Positions 25,281 through 33,502 are shown, numbered from the stretch's first letter. The stretch is DNA of 40,324 nt from Hyphomicrobiales bacterium (GCA_021323775.1 JAJPKK010000010.1:1-40324), one strand, 5' to 3'. Notes: a model not told the origin generated them from the letters alone. Numbers and translations are program-made.

Positions 25281-26909
25281 ATGAACCATTCCGAATCCAT
25301 TGACGGCGAATACGACTACATCATCGTTGGCGCCGGATCGGCTGGCTGCGTCCTGGCCAACCGTCTTTCGGCGGATCCGCGCAACCGGGTGCTGCTGCTG
25401 GAAGCCGGCGGGCGTGACGATTGGATCTGGTATCACATCCCGGCAGGCTACCTGTTTGCCATCGGCAATCCGCGCTCGGACTGGATGTTCAAGACCGAGC
25501 CGGAGGAGGGCCTCAATGGCCGCAGCCTCCATTATCCGCGCGGCAAAGTGATCGGCGGCTCCTCCTCCATCAACGCCATGATCTACATGCGGGGCCAGGC
25601 AGCGGACTATGATCATTGGCGCCAGCTCGGGCTGACGGGCTGGGGCTGGGATGACGTGCTGCCTTATTTCAAACGGCACGAAGACCATTTCCTTGGGCCC
25701 TCGGCCAGTCACGCGGTCGGCGGCGAATTGCGCATCGAACGGCAGCGGGTGCGCTGGGAACTGCTTGAGGCGTTTCGCGATGCCGCAGCCCAGGAAGGCA
25801 TCAGGCCGATTGCGGATTTCAACGCGGGCGACAACGAAGGCTCATGCTATTTCCACGTCAACCAAAGGCGTGGGCGGCGGTGGTCGGCGGCGCGCGGTTT
25901 TCTCAAACCCGCGCTGAGGTCGCCCAATCTGCGACTCGAAACCGGCTGCCATGCACAGTGCATCGAGTTCGACGGCCGCCGCGCCGTCGGGGTGAGATGG
26001 CGGCAGCAGGGAGCGCTGCGGCGCGCCCGCGCAGGCAACGTCATTCTCGCCGCAGGCAGCATCGGGTCGCCTCACCTGCTTATGCTGTCCGGCGTCGGCC
26101 CGGCGGCGCAGTTGCGCCAGCATGGCGTTCCGATCGTGCTTGATCGGCCGGGCGTCGGCAAAAACCTGCACGATCACCTGCAGCTCCGCGCCATTTTCAA
26201 GGTGTCTGGCGTGAAAACGCTGAACACGATCTATCACTCGTTGCTTGGACGCGTCGCCATAGGACTGGAATATGCATTTCTGCGCCGCGGGCCGTTGACC
26301 ATGGCGCCGTCGCAGCTCGGGCTGTTCACCCGCTCCGATCCGTCGCGCGAGCGCGCCAATATCCAGTTCCATGTCCAGCCATTGTCGCTTGATCGCTTCG
26401 GCGAGCCGCTGCACGCCTTTCCGGCTTTCACCGCAAGCGTCTGCAACGTGCAGCCGACGAGCCGCGGCGAATTGCGGCTGCGTTCGCCCGATCCAGACGC
26501 AGCGCCGGTCATCGCCCCGAATTATCTGGCGACCGATGAGGATCGCCGCGTCGCCGCGGATTCATTGCGAATGGTGCGGCGCATCGTATCGCGACCGGCG
26601 CTGCGGCGCTTTGAGCCCCAGGAATATCTGCCGGGCCCGTCCGTCGGCGACGACGATGCGAGCCTCGTTAAAGCCGCCGGCGATATCGGCACCACCATCT
26701 TTCATCCGGTGGGCACGGCCAAGATGGGACGCGACAGCGATCCCTTCGCGGTGGTCGATGAGAGGCTGCGGGTGTTGGGCCTGGAGGGGCTGCGCGTTGT
26801 CGACGCCTCGGTGATGCCGACGATCACCTCGGGCAACACCAACGCGCCCACCATGATGATCGCCGAGAAAGGCGCGGCGCTGATTCTCGACGACGCGCGC
26901 GGACGATGA
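25281..26909 (+). CDS. GMC-family FAD oxidoreductase (choline/alcohol dehydrogenase-like)
   Basis: The 542-residue flavoprotein starts with a Rossmann FAD site, DYIIVGAGSAGCVLANRLS. GMC signature 1 is in YPRGKVIGGSSSINAMIYMR and signature 2 in GSIGSPHLLMLSGVGP. The catalytic His/Asn region reads HPVGTAKMG and PTITSGNTNAPTMMIAEK. The family oxidises alcohols, and the substrate cannot be chosen from sequence. ATG 25281 is preferred over the upstream in-frame GTG at 25221 because it places the Rossmann motif near the N-terminus. tusA follows 39 bp later on the same strand. Confidence 0.92.
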   Translation: MNHSESIDGEYDYIIVGAGSAGCVLANRLSADPRNRVLLLEAGGRDDWIWYHIPAGYLFAIGNPRSDWMFKTEPEEGLNGRSLHYPRGKVIGGSSSINAMIYMRGQAADYDHWRQLGLTGWGWDDVLPYFKRHEDHFLGPSASHAVGGELRIERQRVRWELLEAFRDAAAQEGIRPIADFNAGDNEGSCYFHVNQRRGRRWSAARGFLKPALRSPNLRLETGCHAQCIEFDGRRAVGVRWRQQGALRRARAGNVILAAGSIGSPHLLMLSGVGPAAQLRQHGVPIVLDRPGVGKNLHDHLQLRAIFKVSGVKTLNTIYHSLLGRVAIGLEYAFLRRGPLTMAPSQLGLFTRSDPSRERANIQFHVQPLSLDRFGEPLHAFPAFTASVCNVQPTSRGELRLRSPDPDAAPVIAPNYLATDEDRRVAADSLRMVRRIVSRPALRRFEPQEYLPGPSVGDDDASLVKAAGDIGTTIFHPVGTAKMGRDSDPFAVVDERLRVLGLEGLRVVDASVMPTITSGNTNAPTMMIAEKGAALILDDARGR

Positions 26910-26948
26910 GAGCCGTCTCGTTGGCGCGCCCACCGCATTGAGGTCCCC

Positions 26949-27191
26949 ATGAACGACGCTGCCGATGGATTGACGCTGGATTTGCGGGGTCTCAAGTGTC
27001 CTTTGCCGGCGCTGCGGACCCGCAAGGCGCTGTCGCGCCTGCAGCCGGGCGCCACCCTGGTGGTGGAATGCACCGATCCGCTGGCGGAAATCGACATCCC
27101 CAATCTTATCCGCGAGACGGGAGACGTTCTTGAAGACAAAGCGCGCCGCGACGACGTCTTGGTTTTCCGGGTCCGTAAGCGGAACGCCTGA
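26949..27191 (+). CDS. TusA/SirA-family sulfur-carrier-like protein
   Basis: The 80-residue protein has the conserved LDLRGLKCPLPALRTRKAL motif, with the active cysteine in the CPxP element at residue 17, and a short alpha/beta fold ending VFRVRK. Members relay persulfide sulfur for tRNA thiolation or cofactor assembly; which role applies here is not known. It follows the GMC gene and is convergent with the OrfA-like gene, with 3 bp between stop codons. Confidence 0.9.
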   Translation: MNDAADGLTLDLRGLKCPLPALRTRKALSRLQPGATLVVECTDPLAEIDIPNLIRETGDVLEDKARRDDVLVFRVRKRNA

Positions 27192-27194
27192 AGT

Positions 27195-27548
27195 TCAGCC
27201 GTGAGCGAGCGCCTTGCGGGCAATCGGGCTTGAGCGCAGTCCCTCCTCCAGCTTGACCTTTTCAAGCAGGAGATCCGTCACCAGACGCCGCAGGCGGGAG
27301 TTCTCAAGCTGAAGCTCCCGGATTTGATTCATCTGCTCGCGCTCGGGCGGGATGTTTATCGCCTCAGTCGCCTGCCGTGCAGCGGTACGCGCCGGCGCTC
27401 CTCGGGCTTTTCGCCAGCGATGGTATGTCATCACGCTTATGCCCAAGGACTTAGCAATATCGCCCTGAAGCCGGCCCTGGGCCGTCATCTCGTCAGCCAT
27501 CGCGAGCTTTTTCGCGATTTCTGATGCTGTGTGTCTATGTTTTGTCAC
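27195..27548 (-). CDS. Stand-alone IS3 OrfA-like HTH and leucine-zipper protein
   Basis: The predicted 117-residue protein has a helix-turn-helix (SEIAKKLAMADEM, GDIAKSLGISVMTYHRWRK; about residues 9-52). After it come a basic linker and a coiled coil (QIRELQLENSRLRRLVTDLL, about residues 78-100). This is the layout of the DNA-binding OrfA subunit of IS3 transposases. No OrfB, no terminal inverted repeats and no target duplication are visible, so it is either a remnant or a domesticated DNA-binding protein. The GTG at 27548 has AAGGA two bases upstream; an upstream start in the frame reaching 27719 cannot be excluded. The leader (27549-27720) is AT-richer than the surroundings. Confidence 0.7.
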   Translation of the reverse strand: MTKHRHTASEIAKKLAMADEMTAQGRLQGDIAKSLGISVMTYHRWRKARGAPARTAARQATEAINIPPEREQMNQIRELQLENSRLRRLVTDLLLEKVKLEEGLRSSPIARKALAHG

Positions 27549-27622
27549 TATCCTTGCCCCGTCCGTGTTCGCTCTGATGGTTGACCGTTGGGTCGCATCA
27601 CTTTTTGTTAAATAGTGTATCA

Positions 27623-27643
27623 CATGCGTTAATACAGCGCATG
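27623..27643. promoter_or_regulatory. Possible operator dyad upstream of the OrfA-like gene
   Basis: CATGCG and CGCATG form a 6-bp dyad with a 9-nt spacer in an AT-rich stretch. On the minus strand, TATTTAAC-like boxes lie between it and the gene, so it could be an operator for self-regulation. This is speculative. Confidence 0.25.
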
Positions 27644-27836
27644 CGACATCAAAGCCGGCGAAAGATGAGCACGGGGCGGAAGGCTGCTCCTCAGCTCTCG
27701 GGGTGATCTGACATAACAACTCTTTAAAAAAGTAATGATAAGAGCGATCGGAGACGGGAGGGTAGGCGCATTCCCCAGCAGCTCACGGGCGCGTGAACGC
27801 GGCGCTTCACTCGGAGTACGGACCACAACCGAAAAT

Positions 27837-27910
27837 TGGAGCGGGCGAAGGGAATCGAACCCTCGTATGCAGCTTGGGAAGCTGCCGTTCTACCATTGAA
27901 CTACGCCCGC
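27837..27910 (-). tRNA. tRNA-Gly (anticodon CCC)
   Basis: The complementary strand folds as a complete tRNA. The acceptor GCGGGCG pairs with CGCCCGC, the D-arm contains AGTTCAATGGTAGA, the anticodon stem GCAGC/GCTGC encloses loop TTCCCAA (anticodon CCC), and the T-arm contains GGTTCGATTCC. A CCA end is encoded at 27837-27839. It decodes GGG glycine codons. Confidence 0.96.
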
Positions 27911-27924
27911 AAGCGCCCGCCAGC

Positions 27925-28029
27925 CTACACCAATTTGGCGTGCGGTCCAGATGCCCGATGACGGCCATCGGAGCGACATGGCATCACGGCGACGACCACG
28001 CCGATGAAAGCAATTTGAGTTTTCCGCAT
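27925..28029 (-). CDS. Possible 34-residue small protein with a hydrophobic N-terminus
   Basis: An ATG at 28029 has AGGAGG five bases upstream on the minus strand, an excellent ribosome-binding site. The frame encodes MRKTQIAFIGVVVAVMP, a signal-peptide-like or single-helix start, then a short polar tail ending at TAG (27925-27927). It lies just upstream of tRNA-Gly on the same strand. It could be a small membrane peptide or the 5' remnant of a decayed exported-protein gene. No family is recognised. Confidence 0.35.
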   Translation of the reverse strand: MRKTQIAFIGVVVAVMPCRSDGRHRASGPHAKLV

Positions 28030-28154
28030 TGCCCCCTCCTTGCGTCTTTTCACTTTAAGTTGTTTTAAGATGGAAATACACCAGCGCTTTTCGCTCTGTG
28101 GAAAAAGCGGTCCCCGCCGGTGCGGAAAGCAATGCGCAAGGAAGGGGGATTTGT

Positions 28155-29261
28155 CTACCCGCGAAAGTGCTTCGACAGCTTCAGGCTCTGCGCCTGGTAA
28201 TTCGAACCGATGCTGCGGCCGTAGAGAGCATCGGGCCGCGCCAGCATGCGTTCGTAGACCAGACGACCGACGATCTGGCCATGTTCGATGATGAATGGCA
28301 CCTCGTGGGAACGCACTTCCAGCACTGCACGGGAGCCCCGCCCGCCGGCGCCCGCATAGCCAAAGCCCGGATCGAAAAAACCCGCATAATGGACGCGGAA
28401 TTCTCCCACCAGTGGATCGAACGGCACCATCTCGGCGGCGTAGTCGGGCGGCACCTGCACGGCTTCCTTGGAGGCCAGGATGTAGAACTCGTCAGGATCG
28501 AGGATAAGACTGCGGTCGCCTCGCGCGCGGATCGGCTCCCAGAATTCCGCGACGTCGTAGCTCGCACGGCGATCCATATCGATGACGCCGGTATGCCGTT
28601 TGGCGCGGTAGCCGATAAATTTATCCGGGCCGAAGCCGACGAGATCGACGCCGACCGGAACGCCGTCGGAAAAGTCGGGCGCATCGCTATCGACAAGGCG
28701 CTCCCGTTGATGCAGCGCCGCAAGCGCCTCGTCCGTCAGCGCCGCATGGCCGCGGCGAAACCGCAGTTGCGACAGACGCGACCCTTCGCGCACCAGCACC
28801 GGGAAAGTCCGCGGGCTGATCTCGGCGTAAAGCGGACCGTGGTATCCGGCATGAATGCGATCGAACCCTCGGGTCTGATCGGCGATCACTCGTGTGAAGA
28901 CGTCGAGCCGGCCGGTCGAGCTTTTCGGATTGGCGGAAGCTGCGATGTCCCGCGGCAAGGACAGGCTTTCCATCAGGGGCACGATGTAGACGCAGCCGGT
29001 CTCCAGCACGGCGCCGTCGCCGAGCGGAATCTCGTGCAGCTTCAATTCATCAATCCGCTCCGCCACCGTGGAATCTGGCCCCGGCAGGAAACTGGCGCGG
29101 ACCCGATAGGCAATCTCGCCGAGGCGCAGGTCGACGCTCGCCGGCTGAATCTGATCGTCATCGAGCGCATTGGCCGGGATGAGGACGCCGGTCTTGACCA
29201 GCACCGCAATCAGGCGATCGGGCAAGATGCCTTTTTCGTCAGCACGCAAATTCAGCGACAC
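28155..29261 (-). CDS. dcd: 2'-deoxycytidine 5'-triphosphate deaminase, long form
   Basis: The product is 368 residues, about twice the length of the classical Dcd, matching the proteobacterial long-form family with two tandem dUTPase-like halves. The first half has QPASVDLRLGE and NPKSSTGRLDVFTRVI, corresponding to the nucleotide- and trimer-contact motifs. The second half repeats the fold (VDLVGFGPDKFIGYR, GFFDPGFGY). It converts dCTP to dUTP for thymidylate supply. The GTG at 29261 is chosen because an AGGA lies about 8 nt upstream. The gene is divergent from metZ. Confidence 0.88.
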   Translation of the reverse strand: MSLNLRADEKGILPDRLIAVLVKTGVLIPANALDDDQIQPASVDLRLGEIAYRVRASFLPGPDSTVAERIDELKLHEIPLGDGAVLETGCVYIVPLMESLSLPRDIAASANPKSSTGRLDVFTRVIADQTRGFDRIHAGYHGPLYAEISPRTFPVLVREGSRLSQLRFRRGHAALTDEALAALHQRERLVDSDAPDFSDGVPVGVDLVGFGPDKFIGYRAKRHTGVIDMDRRASYDVAEFWEPIRARGDRSLILDPDEFYILASKEAVQVPPDYAAEMVPFDPLVGEFRVHYAGFFDPGFGYAGAGGRGSRAVLEVRSHEVPFIIEHGQIVGRLVYERMLARPDALYGRSIGSNYQAQSLKLSKHFRG

Positions 29262-29293
29262 GGCGCTGTCCTGCTTTGAAGGCTGCGGCGACC

Positions 29294-29365
29294 GTAGCCC
29301 GGATAGGAGCTGCAGCGAAATCCGGGAACAGGGGTCCTCGCATTGCGTTGCGCTCCACGCGGCTG
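29294..29365. repeat. Rhizobial-type REP sequence upstream of dcd
   Basis: GTAGCCCGGAT is followed by GCAGCGAAATCCGGG and then CATTGCGTTGCGCTCC. CCCGGAT (29298-29304) and ATCCGGG (29320-29326) form a 7-bp dyad. This arrangement is a familiar intergenic repeat of Bradyrhizobium-like genomes. Confidence 0.7.
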
Positions 29366-29442
29366 CGGAAGGCTGCGAACGCCTCCGCTCTATCCGATGG
29401 CCGCCTTGACGGGAAGCCTCGGGAAGCCTATGAGCGTTGTTA

Positions 29443-29504
29443 TCCCGTGGTCATTTGAGCCGGCCGGCTTGCAGCCACGTTAAACAAATCGCTAAAAGGC
29501 CGGG
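29443..29504 (+). ncRNA. SAM-II riboswitch (metA-type RNA) upstream of metZ
   Basis: The sequence CCGTGGTCATTTGAGCC, then TGCAGCCACGTTAAACAAAT and GCTAAAA, follows the SAM-II consensus. P1 is formed by CGTGG (29446-29450) and CCACG (29475-29479). The downstream GCTAAAA supplies the pseudoknot strand. This class occurs mainly in alphaproteobacteria ahead of methionine genes. S-adenosylmethionine binding should lower metZ expression. Confidence 0.9.
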
Positions 29505-29511
29505 GATGCGC

Positions 29512-29549
29512 ACCCGGTCTTTGGGAATGTTCCCTCGGCCGGGTTTTTT
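29512..29549 (+). terminator. Intrinsic terminator / attenuator between the SAM-II riboswitch and metZ
   Basis: ACCCGGTC (29512-29519) pairs with GGCCGGGT (29537-29544), with one G-U pair. An inner GGGA/TCCC hairpin is enclosed, and a run of six T follows (29544-29549). It ends 10 bases before the metZ Shine-Dalgarno sequence, so it is well placed as the expression platform. Confidence 0.75.
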
Positions 29550-29570
29550 GTTGGACATAAGGAGGCTCCG

Positions 29571-30755
29571 ATGTCCGTGTCCCGCGACCTCAAGCCCGAA
29601 ACGCGGCTCGTTCACGCCGGCACCCTGCGCTCGCAGTTCGGCGAAACCTCGGAAGCGCTGTTTCTCACCCAGGGTTTTGTCTACGGCAGCGCCGAGCAGT
29701 GCGAGGCCCGTTTCACGGGCGCCGACCCCGGCTACCAGTATTCGCGGTTTTCGAACCCGACGGTGCACATGCTGGAGACGCGGATGGCTGCCTTCGAGGG
29801 GGCTGAGGCGGCCCGCGCTACCGCAACCGGCATGGCGGCGGTTCACAATGCCATCATCGGCCAGGTAAAGGCCGGCGATCACGTGATCGCCGCCAAGGCA
29901 TTGTTTGGGTCGTGTCGCTGGGTGGTAGAGGATTTCCTGCCGCGGTTCGGCGTCGCCTCGACCCTCGTGAATGGGCTCGATCTCGATGAGTGGCGCAGCG
30001 CGGTGAGGCCGAATACGAAAGTATTCTTCCTCGAGAGTCCCACCAATCCGACGCTCGACGTCCTCGATATTTCTGCCATTGCGGCGATCGCCCATGAGGC
30101 CGGGGCCCGTCTCGTGGTGGACAATGTTTTCGCGACGGCAATTTACCAGTCGCCGCTGGCGCTGGGCGCCGACTGCGTCGTCTATTCGGCGACCAAGCAT
30201 ATCGACGGCCAGGGCCGTTGCCTTGGCGGCGTTATCCTGGGGTCGGAAAAATTCATCCAGGACAATATCCATAACCTGCTACGCCAGACCGGACCGGCAA
30301 TGTCGCCGTTCAATGCGTGGGTGCTGCTCAAAGGCCTGGAAACCCTGCCGCTGCGGGTAGCCCGCCAGACGCAGAATGCCGCCGCCATTGCGGACCTGCT
30401 CGCCAGCCATCCCAGGATCACCCGGCTCATCTATCCAGGCCGGCCCGACCACCCGCAGGCGGCGACAATCAAAAAACAGATGCGGGGCGGGTCCAACCTG
30501 ATCGCTTTCGAAGTGGCGGGCGGCAAGCCGGCGGCGTTCCGCTTTCTCAACGCACTCAAGCTCGTGCACATCACCAACAATCTGGGCGATGCGAAGAGCC
30601 TGATCACCCATCCGGCGACCACGACCCACCAGCGGCTGACCCCGGCGGCACGCGCCGAACTCGGCATCACCGACGGCCTGGTCAGGCTTTCGGTCGGGCT
30701 CGAGCATCCCGACGATATTGCGGCGGATCTGACCGTTGCGCTGGAGAAGGCGTGA
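29571..30755 (+). CDS. metZ: O-succinylhomoserine sulfhydrylase MetZ
   Basis: This PLP enzyme of the Cys/Met metabolism family makes homocysteine from O-succinylhomoserine and sulfide. The 394-residue protein has the N-terminal ETRLVHAGTLRSQFGETSE segment, YSRFSNPTVHMLE, and the PLP lysine at residue 209 in YSATKHIDGQGRCLGG. HGDAKSLITHPATTTHQR-like residues (GDAKSLITHPATTTHQR) are near the C-terminus. A perfect AAGGAGG lies 5 nt before the ATG. Control by the SAM-II riboswitch and terminator just upstream fits the pathway. Its stop directly abuts the convergent SGNH hydrolase gene. Confidence 0.95.
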   Translation: MSVSRDLKPETRLVHAGTLRSQFGETSEALFLTQGFVYGSAEQCEARFTGADPGYQYSRFSNPTVHMLETRMAAFEGAEAARATATGMAAVHNAIIGQVKAGDHVIAAKALFGSCRWVVEDFLPRFGVASTLVNGLDLDEWRSAVRPNTKVFFLESPTNPTLDVLDISAIAAIAHEAGARLVVDNVFATAIYQSPLALGADCVVYSATKHIDGQGRCLGGVILGSEKFIQDNIHNLLRQTGPAMSPFNAWVLLKGLETLPLRVARQTQNAAAIADLLASHPRITRLIYPGRPDHPQAATIKKQMRGGSNLIAFEVAGGKPAAFRFLNALKLVHITNNLGDAKSLITHPATTTHQRLTPAARAELGITDGLVRLSVGLEHPDDIAADLTVALEKA

Positions 30756-31583
30756 CTATTTCGATGTAATCGCTCCGGCGGACACAACCGGCCGCGTCAC
30801 CGCCTCCGCGATGGCAGCGCCCAGAAGCTTCGCAAAACACGCGTAGCCCCAGTCGTTCATGTGCAGCAGGTCCGGCGAAAGGAACGCTTCGAATGGAATC
30901 GCCGCGTCGTGCCATTCCCTCATGACGGCAAAGCGCGGAAAAAGGTCGACGCCGCGTCTGGCGGATGTCGCCGCAATGTCGCTCACCATGCTTTCCGCGT
31001 CGGGCTTGGCAAGAACCCTCGGGGCGAATTGCGGATCGATCAGCACCACGTCGGCGCCAAGGGCCTTCATGCGCGTCAGCCCTTCAACGATGAGCCGGTC
31101 GACCGGGCCGATCGGATCGTCGCGCAGCACCGCGTTGGTGCCGACCTGCCACAACACGACGTCAGGCTTGTCCTCTGCGGCGGCCTGGTCAAACCTCGCC
31201 AGCATGTCGGCGGCCTCTTCGCCGTTGACCCCGCGGTTTAGCACCGTGATGGCGACCCCCGGGAAGCGGCTGCGCAATTCGGCCTCAAGGCGCGCCGGAT
31301 ACGACGCCGTCGGGCCGCTGGCGCCCGCTCCCGCGGTCGACGACGAGCCAAGGGCCATTATGGCGACCGGTCGCCCGGCGGCGATAAGCCGCCGCATCCG
31401 CGCCAATGGCGCGGAAAGCCGCGCCAAATGAGCATTATCGCTGCACGCATATGCGGGCTCAGCCGCCGCCCCCTCCCTGCTCTCCCCGGCTTGCGTCGGA
31501 GCGTAGGGAGGGGGCAGGCAGAGCACCGTCGCCGCCAGACTCGCGGCGACGAAATGCGCGAAAGAGCCAAGTGGGCGGATCAC
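30756..31583 (-). CDS. Exported SGNH/GDSL-family hydrolase (copy 2)
   Basis: The 275-residue protein has a signal peptide (hydrophobic FVAASLAATVLCL, residues 11-23). Block I is MALGSSSTAGAGASG (nucleophile Ser), block II RGVNGEEAADM, block III WQVGTNA and block V SPDLLHMNDWGY, with the DxxH pair. It is probably a periplasmic esterase or acyl-transferring enzyme. A translated palindrome follows the signal peptide (PPPYAPTQAGESREGAA). The GTG start at 31583 is 3 nt after the stop of the preceding SGNH gene. It is the last gene of the opgC-SGNH-SGNH operon. Confidence 0.85.
   Translation of the reverse strand: MIRPLGSFAHFVAASLAATVLCLPPPYAPTQAGESREGAAAEPAYACSDNAHLARLSAPLARMRRLIAAGRPVAIMALGSSSTAGAGASGPTASYPARLEAELRSRFPGVAITVLNRGVNGEEAADMLARFDQAAAEDKPDVVLWQVGTNAVLRDDPIGPVDRLIVEGLTRMKALGADVVLIDPQFAPRVLAKPDAESMVSDIAATSARRGVDLFPRFAVMREWHDAAIPFEAFLSPDLLHMNDWGYACFAKLLGAAIAEAVTRPVVSAGAITSK
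31468..31515. repeat. Type A palindrome in the SGNH hydrolase gene
   Basis: GCCCCCTCCCT (31468-31478) is the exact reverse complement of AGGGAGGGGGC (31505-31515). The centre, with TCTCCCCGGCTTGCG, resembles that of the cobK copy. It is read in frame between the signal peptide and the catalytic domain. Confidence 0.85.
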
Positions 31584-31586
31584 GGC

Positions 31587-32342
31587 TTAGTCCGTGCCTT
31601 TGCCGGCGGCGGGCGCCAATCTGGCGCCGGCGACCACGACATCAGCCAGGAGCCGCCCCAGGCAGTCATGGACCCGCTCGGCCACATTGGTTGTTCGCGT
31701 CGCTCCGTAGAGGTCAAATACGCCGCTTTCGTTCCAGCGCCTCATAATGGTAAAGCGGTCGAACAGCACCGCCTCCCGCTTCAAGGCAACAAACCGCATC
31801 GCATCCGCATACGCAGTGACGGCCAGCATCGCTTCTGTGCGCGGGCTGTACTGCATATTCATGAAGACCACATCGGCATCGGCAGCGCGCAGTTGGTCGA
31901 CGCCGTCGTCGAGAGCGACGCGAAATTCTTCAGGGTCGACCCCCCGGATGGCGTCCGCCGTGCCGGTCTGCCAGATCACCAGAGCCGGGGCCGCTTCGGA
32001 GATGATGCGGGGAAGCTTGGCTTCCATTTCGGACGCCGTCTCCCTCGCCCGCGCGTAGGTGGTGACCTTAACCGCGACGCCTGGCAGGAGGCTGCGCAAC
32101 GCCTCCTGCATCGAGGTCGGATAAGCGATGTTCGTTCCGGCCGGGCCCGTGAGTTCCGAGGATGCGCTGCCAATGACCGCAACGTCGAGCTTTTTCTTCT
32201 CAATCGCGCGGGCTACGTGAGGCAGACCGAAGTCTGGCGCAACCGTGCCGGCGGCGACGATGCATTCATTCCCTTCCCTGGCGCCGGCCCCGCCGGCGCC
32301 CAACGCTAAGGCGCAAAGCAGGGCAACGATGATCGGTCTCAT
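31587..32342 (-). CDS. Exported SGNH-hydrolase-like protein (copy 1), lacking a clear DxxH
   Basis: The 251-residue protein has a signal peptide (MRPIIVALLCALALGAGGAGA). It shows SGNH block I as VIGSASSELTGP, block III as WQTGTADAI and a FMNMQYSPR segment that parallels VLIDPQFAPR of copy 2. The C-terminal Asp-His pair is not evident: the aligned region reads FDLYGATRTTNVAERVHD, so activity may be altered or lost. The ATG at 32342 overlaps the opgC stop (ATGA). Tandem arrangement with copy 2 suggests an old duplication. Confidence 0.8.
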   Translation of the reverse strand: MRPIIVALLCALALGAGGAGAREGNECIVAAGTVAPDFGLPHVARAIEKKKLDVAVIGSASSELTGPAGTNIAYPTSMQEALRSLLPGVAVKVTTYARARETASEMEAKLPRIISEAAPALVIWQTGTADAIRGVDPEEFRVALDDGVDQLRAADADVVFMNMQYSPRTEAMLAVTAYADAMRFVALKREAVLFDRFTIMRRWNESGVFDLYGATRTTNVAERVHDCLGRLLADVVVAGARLAPAAGKGTD

Positions 32343-33502
32343 ACCCCTCCTCCCACGAGGGTAGCGCCTGGTGGACCAGGTCGTGATCGAGGACTTCGTC
32401 CTTCTATGGCTTTGTACCACGAAATGAGGGCGGCTGTCGCAACCATTATGACAATGCCCAGCAGGCTCATGGCAATCTGCATCAGGATACCTTGGTGGAT
32501 CTCCACCATGGCAAAATGCGCCGCAAAGGACAGGAACACCCCCAGACAGAAAATCTCGAGGGAATGCTGGCCGCACACAATGGCCGGGCGCAGCCACCAG
32601 GACCGCAGGAAACGCCAATCACCTGGCACCAACCGGACCGTGAGCACCGCCAAGCTGAGGAAATGGAGAAAGCGCAGCACGTCAAGGTTGGTCTTGTCGA
32701 TCGGATACATCCAATCTGCCAGCCACTGCGGCACCAGTTCTTCGAGGCTTGGTATGTACCAGGTCAGCACGATGCAGAATGAGAAGGCGAGATACGCGAT
32801 TGCAGCCGCGGCCGTGATCGGAGAACGAATCACGGCTGAAAATTGCTTGGCGCCGCCGACAGCGCACCAAGCGCCAAAGACGAAAAGCAGTTGCCATGCG
32901 AACGGATTGAAAAACCAGGTTCCATTCGGATAGGCCGGAATGTTCCAATCGAAATGCAGCGTCAGCGCGTAGAGCAATACCGAGGCGCCCAGCGCAACCG
33001 CGGGCGAGCGCAGCAGAAGCCACAACAAAGGAGGGAATCCGGCGAGAAGCGCTATGTAAAGGGGGAGGACATCCATGTTCGCCGGCCTGAATTTCAGGAG
33101 CATCGCCTGGGCCAGCGTGATGTCAGGTTGCTGAAGAAAATCGAAAATGCCCATTTCCTCCTGGTAGAGAGGATTTTCGAAACTGTGAGCGACGTAGGCA
33201 ATCTCGGCGGTGTAGATCGCGAACAGGAAGATATGAGCGACGTAAACCTGCCAGGCCCGTTTGAGAATGCGGGCGCTGGCCACCAAGGCGCCTTGCTCGC
33301 GCATCGCGCGGCCATACACGAACGCCGCCGTGTAACCGGAAATGAAAACGAAAATTTCAGCGGCGTCGGAAAAGCCGTAATTGCGGATGGTCACCCAGTT
33401 GACGACGTTGTCCGGGATGTGGTCAAGGAAAATAAGCCACAACGCCAGTCCGCGGAACAAATCCAGCCGCAGGTCGCGGTCGCCGGGTTTGGGTAACGAC
33501 AT
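32339..33502 (-). CDS. opgC: OpgC-like membrane acyltransferase
   Basis: The 387-residue polytopic inner-membrane protein begins RDLRLDLFRGLALWLIFLDHIP, the OpgC signature, followed by about ten hydrophobic helices, including FVFISGYTAAFVYG and a second CGQHSLEIFCLGVFLS. OpgC family members add succinyl or related groups to periplasmic glucans. The ATG at 33502 has AAGGA 6 nt upstream and is preferred to the GTG at 33559. Two exported SGNH proteins follow with an overlap and a 3-nt gap, so the three genes probably act on one extracytoplasmic polymer (inference). Confidence 0.88.
   Translation of the reverse strand: MSLPKPGDRDLRLDLFRGLALWLIFLDHIPDNVVNWVTIRNYGFSDAAEIFVFISGYTAAFVYGRAMREQGALVASARILKRAWQVYVAHIFLFAIYTAEIAYVAHSFENPLYQEEMGIFDFLQQPDITLAQAMLLKFRPANMDVLPLYIALLAGFPPLLWLLLRSPAVALGASVLLYALTLHFDWNIPAYPNGTWFFNPFAWQLLFVFGAWCAVGGAKQFSAVIRSPITAAAAIAYLAFSFCIVLTWYIPSLEELVPQWLADWMYPIDKTNLDVLRFLHFLSLAVLTVRLVPGDWRFLRSWWLRPAIVCGQHSLEIFCLGVFLSFAAHFAMVEIHQGILMQIAMSLLGIVIMVATAALISWYKAIEGRSPRSRPGPPGATLVGGGV

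Noticed and set aside
27195..27719. Complete insertion sequence
   Set aside because: Only an OrfA-like frame is present; no OrfB, inverted termini or target duplication could be found.
28098..29279. 393-residue open frame antisense to the dCTP deaminase gene
   Set aside because: It has shadow composition and no recognised domain, whereas the opposite strand encodes a full family member.
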